This document shows positions 18,102 to 25,906 of a DNA stretch of 37,365 nucleotides, one piece after another. A program made the position numbers and the translations under genes. Source of the DNA: Aquimarina agarilytica ZC1. Its GTDB lineage: Bacteria; Bacteroidota; Bacteroidia; Flavobacteriales; Flavobacteriaceae. The DNA lies in NCBI RefSeq assembly GCF_000255455.1, contig NZ_JH621247.1:1-37365 (forward strand), given 5' to 3'. Each line of letters opens with the position of its first letter. Position 1 is the stretch's first letter. The notes beneath the pieces were generated by a model, which saw nothing but the letters and a program-made list of their open reading frames with translations, did not search any database and was not told the DNA's origin.

Positions 18102-18139
18102 AAAGGGCTTAGTATCAATCCGGGTACTAAGCCCTTTTT
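18102..18139 (+). terminator. Terminator of the three-unit LRR gene
   Basis: AAAGGGCTTAGTA pairs with TACTAAGCCCTTTTT over a 10-nt loop, 24 nt after the stop codon. Confidence 0.9.
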
Positions 18140-18150
18140 ATTGCTTTTAC

Positions 18151-18292
18151 TGAATATCCGTAAATACTAATAATTAGCATTGTGTCATCCTTTATTTCAG
18201 GATCTCATCTAGAATATGAAAATCAATAGGATGAGATTCCTTAAGCAAGGAATGACGAAACGCTACTAGATATTATCAATTACGGATATTCA
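18151..18292. mobile_element. MITE-like element B (142 bp)
   Basis: TGAATATCCGTAA at 18151-18163 is inverted exactly at 18280-18292. Inside, GTCATCCTTTATTTCAGGAT and the inverted ATCC/GGAATGAC segment form a second inverted repeat layer, so the element is almost a full hairpin. No coding capacity. The 9-mer ATTGCTTTT occurs just outside both ends, which could be a remnant of a duplicated target. Confidence 0.6.
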
Positions 18293-18394
18293 AATTGCTT
18301 TTTTCTTCTGTTATATAATTCACAAAATTTTACAGTTAGTTAAAATTTACTTCTTATTGTGTGATTGTATCTTTCAAACACAGTTCAGGAAGTA

Positions 18395-18523
18395 ATACCA
18401 TTTAGACTTTAAAGACGTCATAATAAAATGTTCTTTTTTCGCTGTCTTTTGAAAATAAAAATAAGCCGTAACCCTGCTATGCTTGATTTTTCTTTTATAT
18501 CGCTTTCAAAGCCTAAATGGTAT
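18395..18523 (-). mobile_element. MITE-like element A, copy 1 (129 bp)
   Basis: It begins ATACCATTTAGACTTTAAAG and ends with the inverted counterpart CTTTCAAAGCCTAAATGGTA(T). Its interior, read on the minus strand (AAAGAAAAATCAAGCATAGC, then TTATTTTTATTTT and AGACAG.GAAAAAAGAACAT), matches copy 2 at 23885-24045. No ORF; non-autonomous. Confidence 0.8.
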
Positions 18524-19017
18524 AATATTCAAGGAATCTGAGTCTCTATTATATTTTACAGGTGTCATCTCTCGTGATTTTTCGTAATGAAATGTAAAAA
18601 AATAGTACTTTGACAAAACTCAGTAGAGTTATCGAGAGATAAGTTTTGATACAAATTCACTTCGTTAACCTGCTGTAAATCAATGTTAAAATACGTAATT
18701 ATTTTGGAAAAATTAAACTCGGGTAAGGAAGAACGAAAGTCAATAATTTCGCTAATAAATAAGGGGAAATACCTAGAGTTTTAATGTGAAGGTGTATGCT
18801 ATTGAATACTGATTTAGCTATATATTATGAGAAAAGGATTGAGAAAGGGAAAATGATGTATTTTGAAATTATAGAAGATAGAAAAACTAAACATAGCCTT
18901 AGCTACGTTTCTTTTTTATGTTGAGCTAGAATTTTAAAAGGCACATTTTAACCCAGTAAATTCAAATAGCTAATGGTATTAGAAACAAAATACAGTAAAG
19001 AGTATCTGCGCCGTAGT
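18524..19017. other. Gene-free stretch with a decayed element-A-like segment
   Basis: No convincing gene. Around 18885-18985 the order AGAAAAACTAAACATAGC ... TACGTTTCTTTTTTAT ... AGGCACATTTTAA ... TAATGGTATT parallels element A copy 2, so this is probably an old, diverged copy. A possible decayed ORF near 18685-18780 has several stop codons and no family resemblance I can name. Confidence 0.4.
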
Positions 19018-19050
19018 AAAAAGAGGCACTCCATATGGATATGCCTCTTG
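19018..19050 (-). terminator. Terminator of the propeller/LamG gene
   Basis: AAGAGGCA pairs with (A)TGCCTCTT, with an inner TCCATATGGA palindrome. On the minus strand a T run follows the stem. It lies about 100 nt past the stop codon at 19150. Confidence 0.7.
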
Positions 19051-19095
19051 GTAAGAAAAAATTACACTAAAAAGTTGATTGAGCCATGTAAGGTA

Positions 19096-19130
19096 ATTTT
19101 ATTATGGCGTTTTTAAAGTTTAAATGGTAT
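19096..19130 (+). repeat. Right-end fragment of MITE-like element A
   Basis: ATTTTATTATGGCGTTTTTA followed by AAGTTTAAATGGTAT matches the last 35 bp of element A copy 2 (ATTTTATTAGGGCATTTTTA, AAGCTCAAATGGTAT) with few differences. It sits 20 bp from the end of the propeller/LamG gene. Confidence 0.7.
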
Positions 19131-19149
19131 TAATCGAAGACGCCTAAAG

Positions 19150-20850
19150 CTATTCTTTAGCAAAACGTAGTGTTTTAGCATCATTCTTGAACTTTAAAAG
19201 ATATAGACCTTTAATCAAATTACTAATATCTATTGTTTGGTTGTTATCAATCGAGCCTTGTTTTACAGGTTGTCCTAATAGATTGTAAATTTTGAATTGT
19301 CCAGATGTGTTTAAATTACTAACCTTTATAAAGTTTTTTGCGGGGTTAGGGAAAAGTTCAACTCTAGCTCCAGTTAAGTCAAAATCATCGATGCTTAGCG
19401 TAGCTGTTTCGTTATACAATGTTGTTACTTCTGTGTCTGATATAGCTCTAGTCCATAAACCAATTTCATCTAAATTCCCATCAATGGCCTGCGGTGAACC
19501 AGGCAAAGGGTATCTAGAAAATTCTAAAAATAGTTGGTAATTAGGATTGGCATATATGCCTTGCAACGAGGTGTCAGAGGCTTCTAAATTACCATCAATA
19601 TAAATTCTTGCAGTTTGCGTACTCAAATCATAAGTACAAGTTATCATATGCCAGTCCGTAAGATCAGCGCTGGTATTTGCATAAATTAAAGCGGCATTAG
19701 AACCAGCATCACTTCCTAGTCCTAATCTAAACCCTTGATTTGGTATATATACCAACGAATAGCTGTAACGGTCGTAGGCACTTCCACCATAACCACCTCT
19801 GTGGAAAATACGTTGCGTTTTGTTAATGTCATTTGTTTTAAACCAAAAGTTAATCGTAAAAGAAGTTGGTGCAAAATTAAATAATGTAATATTATCTGCA
19901 TTATCAAAAGCATGACTTCGATTAATGGCACCAGAGCTAACTACCGTACTGAGTACTACTGTAGGGTCTTCATTACCAATTTCATCTACAACTGTTTGAC
20001 TGTCTAAACTGTAATAGTGCGCTATATCGGTTGTAGGAGTAGTATCTGGTAACTCATATTTTATGATTTTACCATTATCAAAATCAGATATATATAAGTC
20101 ACCTTTGTATGATGTAACATCTCCAACGGCGCTTATATTCAGCAATTGTCCAAACGTACCTACAGGATCATTAATGTTAAAACTTAATAATCTACCAGTA
20201 GGATTTTGTAAAAAGTATATAGTATTATTAATAGCTGTCATGCCAACGTTAATTCCAGCTAGTAATGGTTCTTGGCTACTGTTTATGACATTGCCTAATG
20301 AAGGGGTATTTGCTGTAAGATCGAATTTCCTAATAGCATTTTCTTGCGTTACATAAGCATCATTGCCAATTTTTACAAAATCGTAAATAAGGTTTGCTCC
20401 AAATACTAAGGAAACATCAATTGTAGGGTTGTCAAGATTAAATTTGAAAACATTATTGTTTGCACCCTTGGTGTATAAATAATTATTATGAATTAACATC
20501 CCCTGAGGTTGTTCAATGCCAACAAAAAAATCTTGTCTAGTTGCTGGTAAGCTTGATGTAACGTCTACTCTTGAAATTCTGTTAGCTTCAGAAACATATA
20601 GCGTATTACCATTAAAAACTAGCTCTTTAGGGGTATCTAAGCCAGTAACAACTTCTACTGGGCTAGGATTGGTCTGAGTAAGATCAATTTTAAGAATTCT
20701 ATTGGCTGTGAGTTCTGTAAAGTATAATTCGTCACCATTTATAGCAATGCCTCGAGGCTTAGTTAATCCTGTGAGAATATCTGTAGTTTGTGCAGAAGCA
20801 GCTGTTAAAAAGGAGAAAAACAGTCCCAGTAAAACGTGAAAATATTTCAT
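19150..20850 (-). CDS. Secreted beta-propeller/LamG protein with T9SS tail
   Basis: 566 residues. The signal peptide is MKYFHVLLGLFFSFLTAASA. Residues ~25-275 are NHL/SMP-30-like propeller blades (LTKPRGIAINGDELYFTE, LDTPKELVFNGNTLYVSE, IEQPQGMLIHNNYLYT, GDVTSYKGDLYISDFDNGKI). Residues ~283-480 are a concanavalin/LamG-like domain (HYYSLDSQTVVDEIGN, SFTINFWFKT, WHMITCTYDLSTQTARIYID, GNLDEIGLWTRAISDTEV). The tail (ELFPNPAKNFIKVSN, FKIYNLLGQPVKQGS, LIKGLYLLKFK) is a T9SS type A signal. It is transcribed from the same kind of promoter module as the LRR genes, divergently from a broken LRR gene. It is inferred to be an adhesive or glycan-binding surface protein; no catalytic residues are seen. Confidence 0.82.
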   Translation of the reverse strand: MKYFHVLLGLFFSFLTAASAQTTDILTGLTKPRGIAINGDELYFTELTANRILKIDLTQTNPSPVEVVTGLDTPKELVFNGNTLYVSEANRISRVDVTSSLPATRQDFFVGIEQPQGMLIHNNYLYTKGANNNVFKFNLDNPTIDVSLVFGANLIYDFVKIGNDAYVTQENAIRKFDLTANTPSLGNVINSSQEPLLAGINVGMTAINNTIYFLQNPTGRLLSFNINDPVGTFGQLLNISAVGDVTSYKGDLYISDFDNGKIIKYELPDTTPTTDIAHYYSLDSQTVVDEIGNEDPTVVLSTVVSSGAINRSHAFDNADNITLFNFAPTSFTINFWFKTNDINKTQRIFHRGGYGGSAYDRYSYSLVYIPNQGFRLGLGSDAGSNAALIYANTSADLTDWHMITCTYDLSTQTARIYIDGNLEASDTSLQGIYANPNYQLFLEFSRYPLPGSPQAIDGNLDEIGLWTRAISDTEVTTLYNETATLSIDDFDLTGARVELFPNPAKNFIKVSNLNTSGQFKIYNLLGQPVKQGSIDNNQTIDISNLIKGLYLLKFKNDAKTLRFAKE

Positions 20851-20875
20851 AATTTTTATTTGTTATTAATGGGTA

Positions 20876-20926
20876 TAAAACTATAGCTCACACGTACGTT
20901 GAAAAATAGGGCAAAATGGGTATTTT
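20876..20926 (-). promoter_or_regulatory. LRR/LamG-type promoter module, copy 2 (minus strand)
   Basis: On the minus strand: AAAATACCCATTTT, GCCCTATTTTT, 17-nt spacer region, TAGTTTTA as -7 box (20883-20876). The CCCTA-to-TAG distance is 28 nt, identical to the LRR copies. The start codon (20850) is 25 nt further, matching the 23-24 nt of the intact paralogues. Confidence 0.85.
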
Positions 20927-21083
20927 TTGGTGTAATTGTAAAAACACCTAAATTTTAAGATGATAATATGATTTTGTGTGATATCTAAAATTCTTTCGGA
21001 TTTTTGGCTAAAGACTCACTTATCGTTTTTTTAAACGATCTCACCGTAATGAAGTTGTATTTGCAAATCGCTTGACGATTTGA

Positions 21084-21134
21084 AAAATACCCATTTTAGC
21101 CTATTTTTTTTAGTCTGTTTGAGGGATAATTTTG
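21084..21134 (+). promoter_or_regulatory. LRR/LamG-type promoter module, copy 3
   Basis: AAAATACCCATTTT, AGCCTATTTTTTT, then the -7 box TAATTTTG (21127-21134) at the same 28-nt distance. It drives the broken LRR gene at 21142. Here the start codon follows only 7 nt after the box, unlike the other copies. Confidence 0.75.
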
Positions 21135-21141
21135 TATTTAA

Positions 21142-21693
21142 ATGATAAATCAAATACAACTAAAGATAAGTTCCTTTATATTCCTCGTACACCTTTTGGT
21201 GATAACTATTTATGGTCAGGGATTTGTTAATATACCCGATGCACATTTTAGGTAGGCATTATTGGGTGATTTTACCAGTCACCCTAATATAGATACCGAT
21301 GGTGATGGAGAAATACAAATTGCAGAGGCTAAGGCCGTAGAAGTATTAAATTTAAGAAATAAAGGTATTCTAGATTTAAGAGGGATAGAGTATTTTGTAA
21401 ATTTAAAAGAACTATATATAGAACACAATCGGTTAACAAGTCTAGATATTTCTAAAAATAAACAGTTAAAAGAATTATATGCTCAAGGTACTCTCTTAAC
21501 TACACTGAATATTGCAAGCAATGAAAAACTTGAGGTCGCGGATATTCGTGGAGGTGAATTAGAGATGTTAGAGGTTGATAACTGTGGTAACCCTCATTTA
21601 CGAGAACTTATACTAACAGATTGCTTTTTTACAAACTTGGATAAATCTAAGTTTCCTAATTTGAAAATACAGTTTTGTAACTATATTGATTAG
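21142..21693 (+). pseudogene. LRR paralogue with an early stop codon and no sorting tail
   Basis: ATG 21142 gives a signal-peptide-like MINQIQLKISSFIFLVHLLV ending IYGQ, then GFVNIPDAHFR. An in-frame TAG at 21253-21255 sits where paralogues have the second half of NFKNALL. The frame continues uninterrupted (ALLGDFTSHPNIDTDGDGEI) through LRRs (LTSLDISKNKQLKELYAQ) to a stop after QFCNYID. It lacks the cysteine cap (NPDLxCI...C) and the T9SS tail found in all its relatives. It was therefore truncated at both the reading and the structural level. A re-start at TTG 21262 would give a 143-residue cytoplasmic LRR fragment. Confidence 0.8.
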
Positions 21694-21771
21694 TTTACAT
21701 TATAGCTTAAGTGTTAACGAATTCTAGTTTACAACAAATACTGTACGTAAACACAGCCATAGCAAATGTTA

Positions 21772-21822
21772 CAAATACCCATTTTACCCTATTTTTAAAT
21801 ACACAATACGTGTCTAGTTTTG
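21772..21822 (+). promoter_or_regulatory. LRR/LamG-type promoter module, copy 4
   Basis: CAAATACCCATTTT, ACCCTATTTTT, then the -7 box TAGTTTTG (21815-21822), 28 nt from CCCTA. The start codon of the two-unit LRR gene follows 24 nt after the box. Confidence 0.85.
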
Positions 21823-21846
21823 AAGCTCAAAAAAAATAACTAGACA

Positions 21847-23812
21847 ATGAAAAACAATTATTTCTTACTAATTACACTATTTTTAAGTGTAACACTTTTT
21901 GGTCAGTCTGTGGTTAACATCCCAGATGTCAACTTTAAAAACGCACTTATAAATCATAGTCCAACAATTGATACGAATAGTGATGGAGAAATACAGTTAA
22001 CAGAAGCAGAGGCTTTTTCTGGTTCACTTGCGGTATCTAACAAAAATATTTCTGATTTAACGGGTATAGGGGCCTTTATTAATATTACTCGTTTAGGTTG
22101 TTCTGGAAATAATCTAAGTACTATCAATATCTCTAATAATAAAAAAATGCAATTTTTAGCTTGTTTAGAAAATCATTTAAAAAGTTTAGATATTACTAAT
22201 AATTTAGATTTAAAAGCCTTATGGATCAATAGCAATGAAATGGAAACCCTAGACCTTTCTAAAAATTTAGCTTTACAAGAATTATCGTGTTTCAAAAATA
22301 ATCTGTCAAGGTTAGATGTCTCTAAAAATTTAGACCTGCAAATTTTCTATTGTTATGAGAATAATTTGACAACGATAGACATCTCTAAAAATGTAAATCT
22401 AAAAGTTTTATGGTGTAGCAACAATGATATAAAGTCATTAGATGTTTCTAAAAATATGTACTTAAGAGAGCTATCTTGTTCTAATATTAATCTAACCTCC
22501 TTAGACATATCAAAAAATTTAGAATTAGATAGACTTTCTTGTTCTAATAATAAATTAACTGCTCTAGATCTCTCTAAGCATACAAAGCTAGAAAGATTAA
22601 ATGCCAGCAACAACCAATTAACTCGATTGAATCTTAAAAACGGAGTAAATACAGACTTCGAGCATAGTTTCTTAAACTTTAGAAATAACCCTGATTTAAC
22701 CTGTATCCAAGTAGACGATGCCAACTTTAGTAATACCAATTGGTCTTCGATTAAAGATGATACAGCTGATTTTAGTGAAGCATGTGATTATGTTATAGTG
22801 TTCCCTGATGCCAACTTTAAAACTGCGTTATTAAATCATGATCCAGTAATTGATACCAATGACGATGGCGAAATACAGATTTCGGAAGCTGAAAGTGCCA
22901 TTACTCTAAATATAGCAAGGGCAAACATTAATAGCTTAGAAGGTATAGCCTATTTTGTGAATTTAGAAGAACTTTTTTGTGCTATAAATAATTTGGATGC
23001 TATCGATATTTCACAAAATGTCAAATTGAAAAAACTGTATTGTGCTTCGAATAATTTAAGGGAATTAGATATTGCAAAAAACACGGTATTAGAAGAATTG
23101 TCTTTTGGTTTTAACGGGGTAAAAAGTATTGCCCTAACATCTACAAAATTGAAATTAATAACAGCCACAAATGGAATATTGGAAGAATTACTTGTGCTAA
23201 GAGGTACAACTTATCCCGATCTAAAGGAAATATATTTGACTCAAAATAATTTAACTCAATTATTTCTTCCTGCTTTTCCTAATTTGGAGTTTTTGTCCTG
23301 TGCAGACAATAAGCTTACCTCACTAGACTTGTCAAGTAATACTAAGATTAAAGAGGTCTATGCCTTTAACAATCTTTTGACCGAAGTAAATCTAAAGAAT
23401 GGAAACAATGAAAATATAGATGTTACACGAGGCTTAACAAGTTTTGCTCTCAATATTGATTTAGATTGTATCGAAGTAGATGATGTAGCCTATAGTAATG
23501 CCAATTGGCAAGGGATTAAGGATAGTGCAACACAGTTTAGCGAAGATTGCGGTGCGGGGCTTAGTATTACTGATTTTGAATTAGCTTCAAACACTAGTGT
23601 CTTTCCAATTCCTGTAATCGATGATTTAACCATAAATAGTAACTAACTATGATATTGTATCATGCGAGGTGTTAAACTTGGTTGGCAAAACAGTACTAGT
23701 TGCAAATGAAAATCCAGATAGTATCGATATGGAACACCTTCCTTCGGGCTTATATCTTTTAAAGGTTACTTATAATGAAGGAGTGGTCTACAAAAAAATA
23801 ATGAAAAAATAA
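21847..23812 (+). pseudogene. Secreted LRR protein, two-unit form, sorting tail frameshifted by a 4-bp duplication
   Basis: From ATG 21847 the protein has a signal peptide (MKNNYFLLITLFLSVTLFGQ) and two units of the same EF-hand-like cap, LRRs and cysteine cap (NPDLTCIQVDD...C; IDLDCIEVDD...C). The frame stops at 23644-23646 after LTINSN, inside the T9SS tail. The stop is created by AACTAACT at 23641-23648: removing one AACT restores NYDIVSCEVLNLVGKTVL and onward to VVYKKIMKK and a stop at 23810-23812, matching the tail of the 24140 paralogue closely. As it stands, a 599-residue protein would be made without the end of its sorting signal, so surface attachment is probably lost. A sequencing error is possible. 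Confidence 0.85.
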
Positions 23813-23829
23813 GGTGATCACTAACCATT

Positions 23830-23864
23830 GAAAAGAGTTTGGTCCAGTGTACTAAGCTCTTTTC
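23830..23864 (+). terminator. Terminator of the two-unit LRR gene
   Basis: GAAAAGAG pairs with CTCTTTTC over a 19-nt partly paired loop, 18 nt past the restored stop codon. Its position fits the repaired reading frame rather than the early stop. Confidence 0.6.
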
Positions 23865-23884
23865 ATTTGCAGTGGCTATGGGTA

Positions 23885-24045
23885 ATACCATTTGAGCTTT
23901 GAAAGCAGTATTAAAGATAATTAAGATTTTTTAGATGTATTAAAAAAGAAAAATCAAGCATAGCAGTACTACGGTTTATTTTTATTTTGAAAAGACAGTG
24001 AAAAAAGAACATTTTATTAGGGCATTTTTAAAGCTCAAATGGTAT
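23885..24045 (+). mobile_element. MITE-like element A, copy 2 (161 bp)
   Basis: ATACCATTTGAGCTTTGAAA at the left is inverted as AAAGCTCAAATGGTAT at the right. The middle (GAAAAATCAAGCATAGCAG, TTATTTTTATTTTGAAAAGA, GAAAAAAGAACATTTTATTA) matches copy 1 in opposite orientation. It is ~30 bp longer than copy 1 near the left end. It lies 20 bp upstream of promoter module copy 5. Confidence 0.8.
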
Positions 24046-24064
24046 AAATCTCGTGCTTATCTAA

Positions 24065-24115
24065 AAAATACCCATTTTGCCCTATTTTTTTAAGTTCGTG
24101 CAGAGAGTAGTTTTG
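24065..24115 (+). promoter_or_regulatory. LRR/LamG-type promoter module, copy 5
   Basis: AAAATACCCATTTT, GCCCTATTTTTTT, then the -7 box TAGTTTTG (24108-24115), 28 nt from CCCTA. The start codon follows 24 nt after the box. Confidence 0.85.
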
Positions 24116-24139
24116 ACCTCTAAAGATAAACAGAATAAA

Positions 24140-25162
24140 ATGAAGAAAAACTACTTAATATTTTTTGCTCATCTCTTAGTGTTGGCAATTCATGGCCAGG
24201 GGATAGTTAATATCCCTGATGCAAACTTTAAAGATGCATTATTAAACCATAACCCTGTAATTGATACTAATGGAGATAGTGAAATACAGGTGTCTGAAGC
24301 CGAAGCGTTTCTCGGGCGAATCAATATTTTTGCTAAAAACGTCTCTGATTTAACAGGTGTTGAGGCTTTTGTGAATATAAGTGGGTTGAATTGTGGTTTT
24401 AATAATTTGACCGAAATAGATGTATCAAAAAATACAGAGATAACATTTTTAAGTTTCGGTCTAAATCCAATAAAGCAGATAAATATATCTTCGAACCTAA
24501 AGTTAGAAGAATTGTTAGGGAATTTTTCAGATTTAGAAACACTTTTGATGCCAAACGTGATTAATGAAAATTTGACGGATATATTTTTAAATGATACTGA
24601 AATTTCCCAGTTGGACACTACTCCTTTTCCTAATTTGAATATTATAAGTTGTATAAATGCAAAATTGAATTCGTTAGATGTGTCGAATAATACAAAGTTG
24701 AGACAACTTTTAGTTCAAAATAATCGTTTGGTTAGCTTAAATCTTAAAAACGGGAATAACCCTTTTTTATTAGGGTTTGATAGAACAGCATCTAATTTCA
24801 CTAATAATCCAGACCTTGATTGCATACAAGTAGATGATGCTGACTTTAGCAATACAAATTGGGGGACAATTAAAGATAGCGGAGCACAATTTAGTGAAGA
24901 TTGCCAGGGGAGTCTTGGTATTGAAGAACTGGAATTAGCTTCACACACTAGTGTCTTTCCAATTCCTGTAATCGATGATTTAACCATAAACAGTAAATAT
25001 AATATTGTATCATGCGAAGTGTTAAACTTGATCGGAAAAACTGTGCTAGTTGTAAATGAAAACACAGATAGTATTGATATGGGACACTTTCCTACTGGAG
25101 TATATCTTGTAAAGATTACTTACGATGAAGGAGTGGTGTTCAAAAAAGTATGTAAAAAATAG
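24140..25162 (+). CDS. Secreted LRR protein, one-unit form, T9SS tail
   Basis: ATG 24140 is used: the alternative upstream start (24077) lies inside the promoter module. The 340-residue product has a signal peptide (MKKNYLIFFAHLLVLAIHGQ) and one unit: IPDANFKDALLNHNPVIDTN with the acidic DTNGDSEIQ loop, about seven LRRs (LTEIDVSKNTEITFL, LNSLDVSNNTKLRQLLVQNN), and the cap NPDLDCIQVDD...FSEDC. The T9SS type A tail is complete (SVFPIPVIDDLTINS, CEVLNLIGKTVLV, FPTGVYLVKIT...VVFKKVCKK). It is the smallest and apparently the only intact short paralogue. The gene is convergent with the two LuxR-type regulators, 66 bp apart. Confidence 0.87.
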   Translation: MKKNYLIFFAHLLVLAIHGQGIVNIPDANFKDALLNHNPVIDTNGDSEIQVSEAEAFLGRINIFAKNVSDLTGVEAFVNISGLNCGFNNLTEIDVSKNTEITFLSFGLNPIKQINISSNLKLEELLGNFSDLETLLMPNVINENLTDIFLNDTEISQLDTTPFPNLNIISCINAKLNSLDVSNNTKLRQLLVQNNRLVSLNLKNGNNPFLLGFDRTASNFTNNPDLDCIQVDDADFSNTNWGTIKDSGAQFSEDCQGSLGIEELELASHTSVFPIPVIDDLTINSKYNIVSCEVLNLIGKTVLVVNENTDSIDMGHFPTGVYLVKITYDEGVVFKKVCKK

Positions 25163-25228
25163 TTTTGTTGTTGGTAGAATGGTGGAGGGGTTGGTCCTAA
25201 CAATTCCTTCATCTGTTCTACGTTGATA

Positions 25229-25906
25229 TTAAATCAAGTTAAAATTAAGGGCAAATTCGATCAATTGAATTTTGGAATCAAATCCTGCTTTTTTGTAGAT
25301 GTTCTTTTTGTGTTTTATTACAGTATGATGAGATAAAAAAAGGATATCAGCAATTTCATTAACGTTTTTTCCATTACAAACCCATTTTATAATTTCTTTT
25401 TCTCGTTTAGAAAACGAGGTATAAAATGAAACATTCTCTTCGATGTATTTCGATGATTCTAAAACGGTATTGACCTCCAAATAAAAATCATCTATCTGTG
25501 TCATGGCCGTAGTAACCGCCTGAAAAACACTTTTTGTAAAATCGGCCTTAACACAGGTGAAATAGGTTTTATAATCTTCGTCACCAACCATCTTAAGTCG
25601 TTGATTGTAAATCAAGGTTTCCTCTTCAGATCCTTTTTTTGCGAATTCCGTTAATAGGTTTACACACCTTTCTATATCCTCGGGATGCATAATTTCAGCT
25701 AGGAAGGCTGGTCCTAAAGCTCTAATTTCTTCCAGAGTCTTGCCATAAATTTCACATCCTTTTTCTTCGAGATAAAGTAATTCGATGGTATTGATGTCAT
25801 TTTCATGATAAAACCCTAAAAAATCTTCGAGGCTATCAGTTCCTTGGTTACTTATTTTTTCTTTTAAAACAGCAATGGTCGATGCTGCGTTTTTAAATTT
25901 TGTCAT
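25229..25906 (-). CDS. PAS-like sensor/LuxR-type transcription regulator (second of a coupled pair)
   Basis: 225 residues. The C-terminal ~65 residues are a LuxR/GerE helix-turn-helix: FSKREKEIIKWVCNGKNVNE, IADILFLSHHTVIKHKKNIY, KKAGFDSKIQLIEFA. The N-terminal ~130 residues look like a PAS-type fold (LLYLEEKGCEIYGKTLEEI, LAEIMHPEDIERCVN), a common arrangement in Bacteroidota regulators without a receiver domain. Its ATG overlaps the TGA of the preceding gene (ATGA, 25903-25906), so the pair is translationally coupled. It faces the LRR cluster and is a candidate regulator of the shared promoter module there; that link is inference from proximity. Confidence 0.8.
   Translation of the reverse strand: MTKFKNAASTIAVLKEKISNQGTDSLEDFLGFYHENDINTIELLYLEEKGCEIYGKTLEEIRALGPAFLAEIMHPEDIERCVNLLTEFAKKGSEEETLIYNQRLKMVGDEDYKTYFTCVKADFTKSVFQAVTTAMTQIDDFYLEVNTVLESSKYIEENVSFYTSFSKREKEIIKWVCNGKNVNEIADILFLSHHTVIKHKKNIYKKAGFDSKIQLIEFALNFNLI

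Noticed and set aside
18640..18900. A decayed ORF with MLKYVIILEKLNSGKEERKS
   Set aside because: Stop codons follow quickly and no family is recognisable; it is not supportable as a gene or pseudogene.
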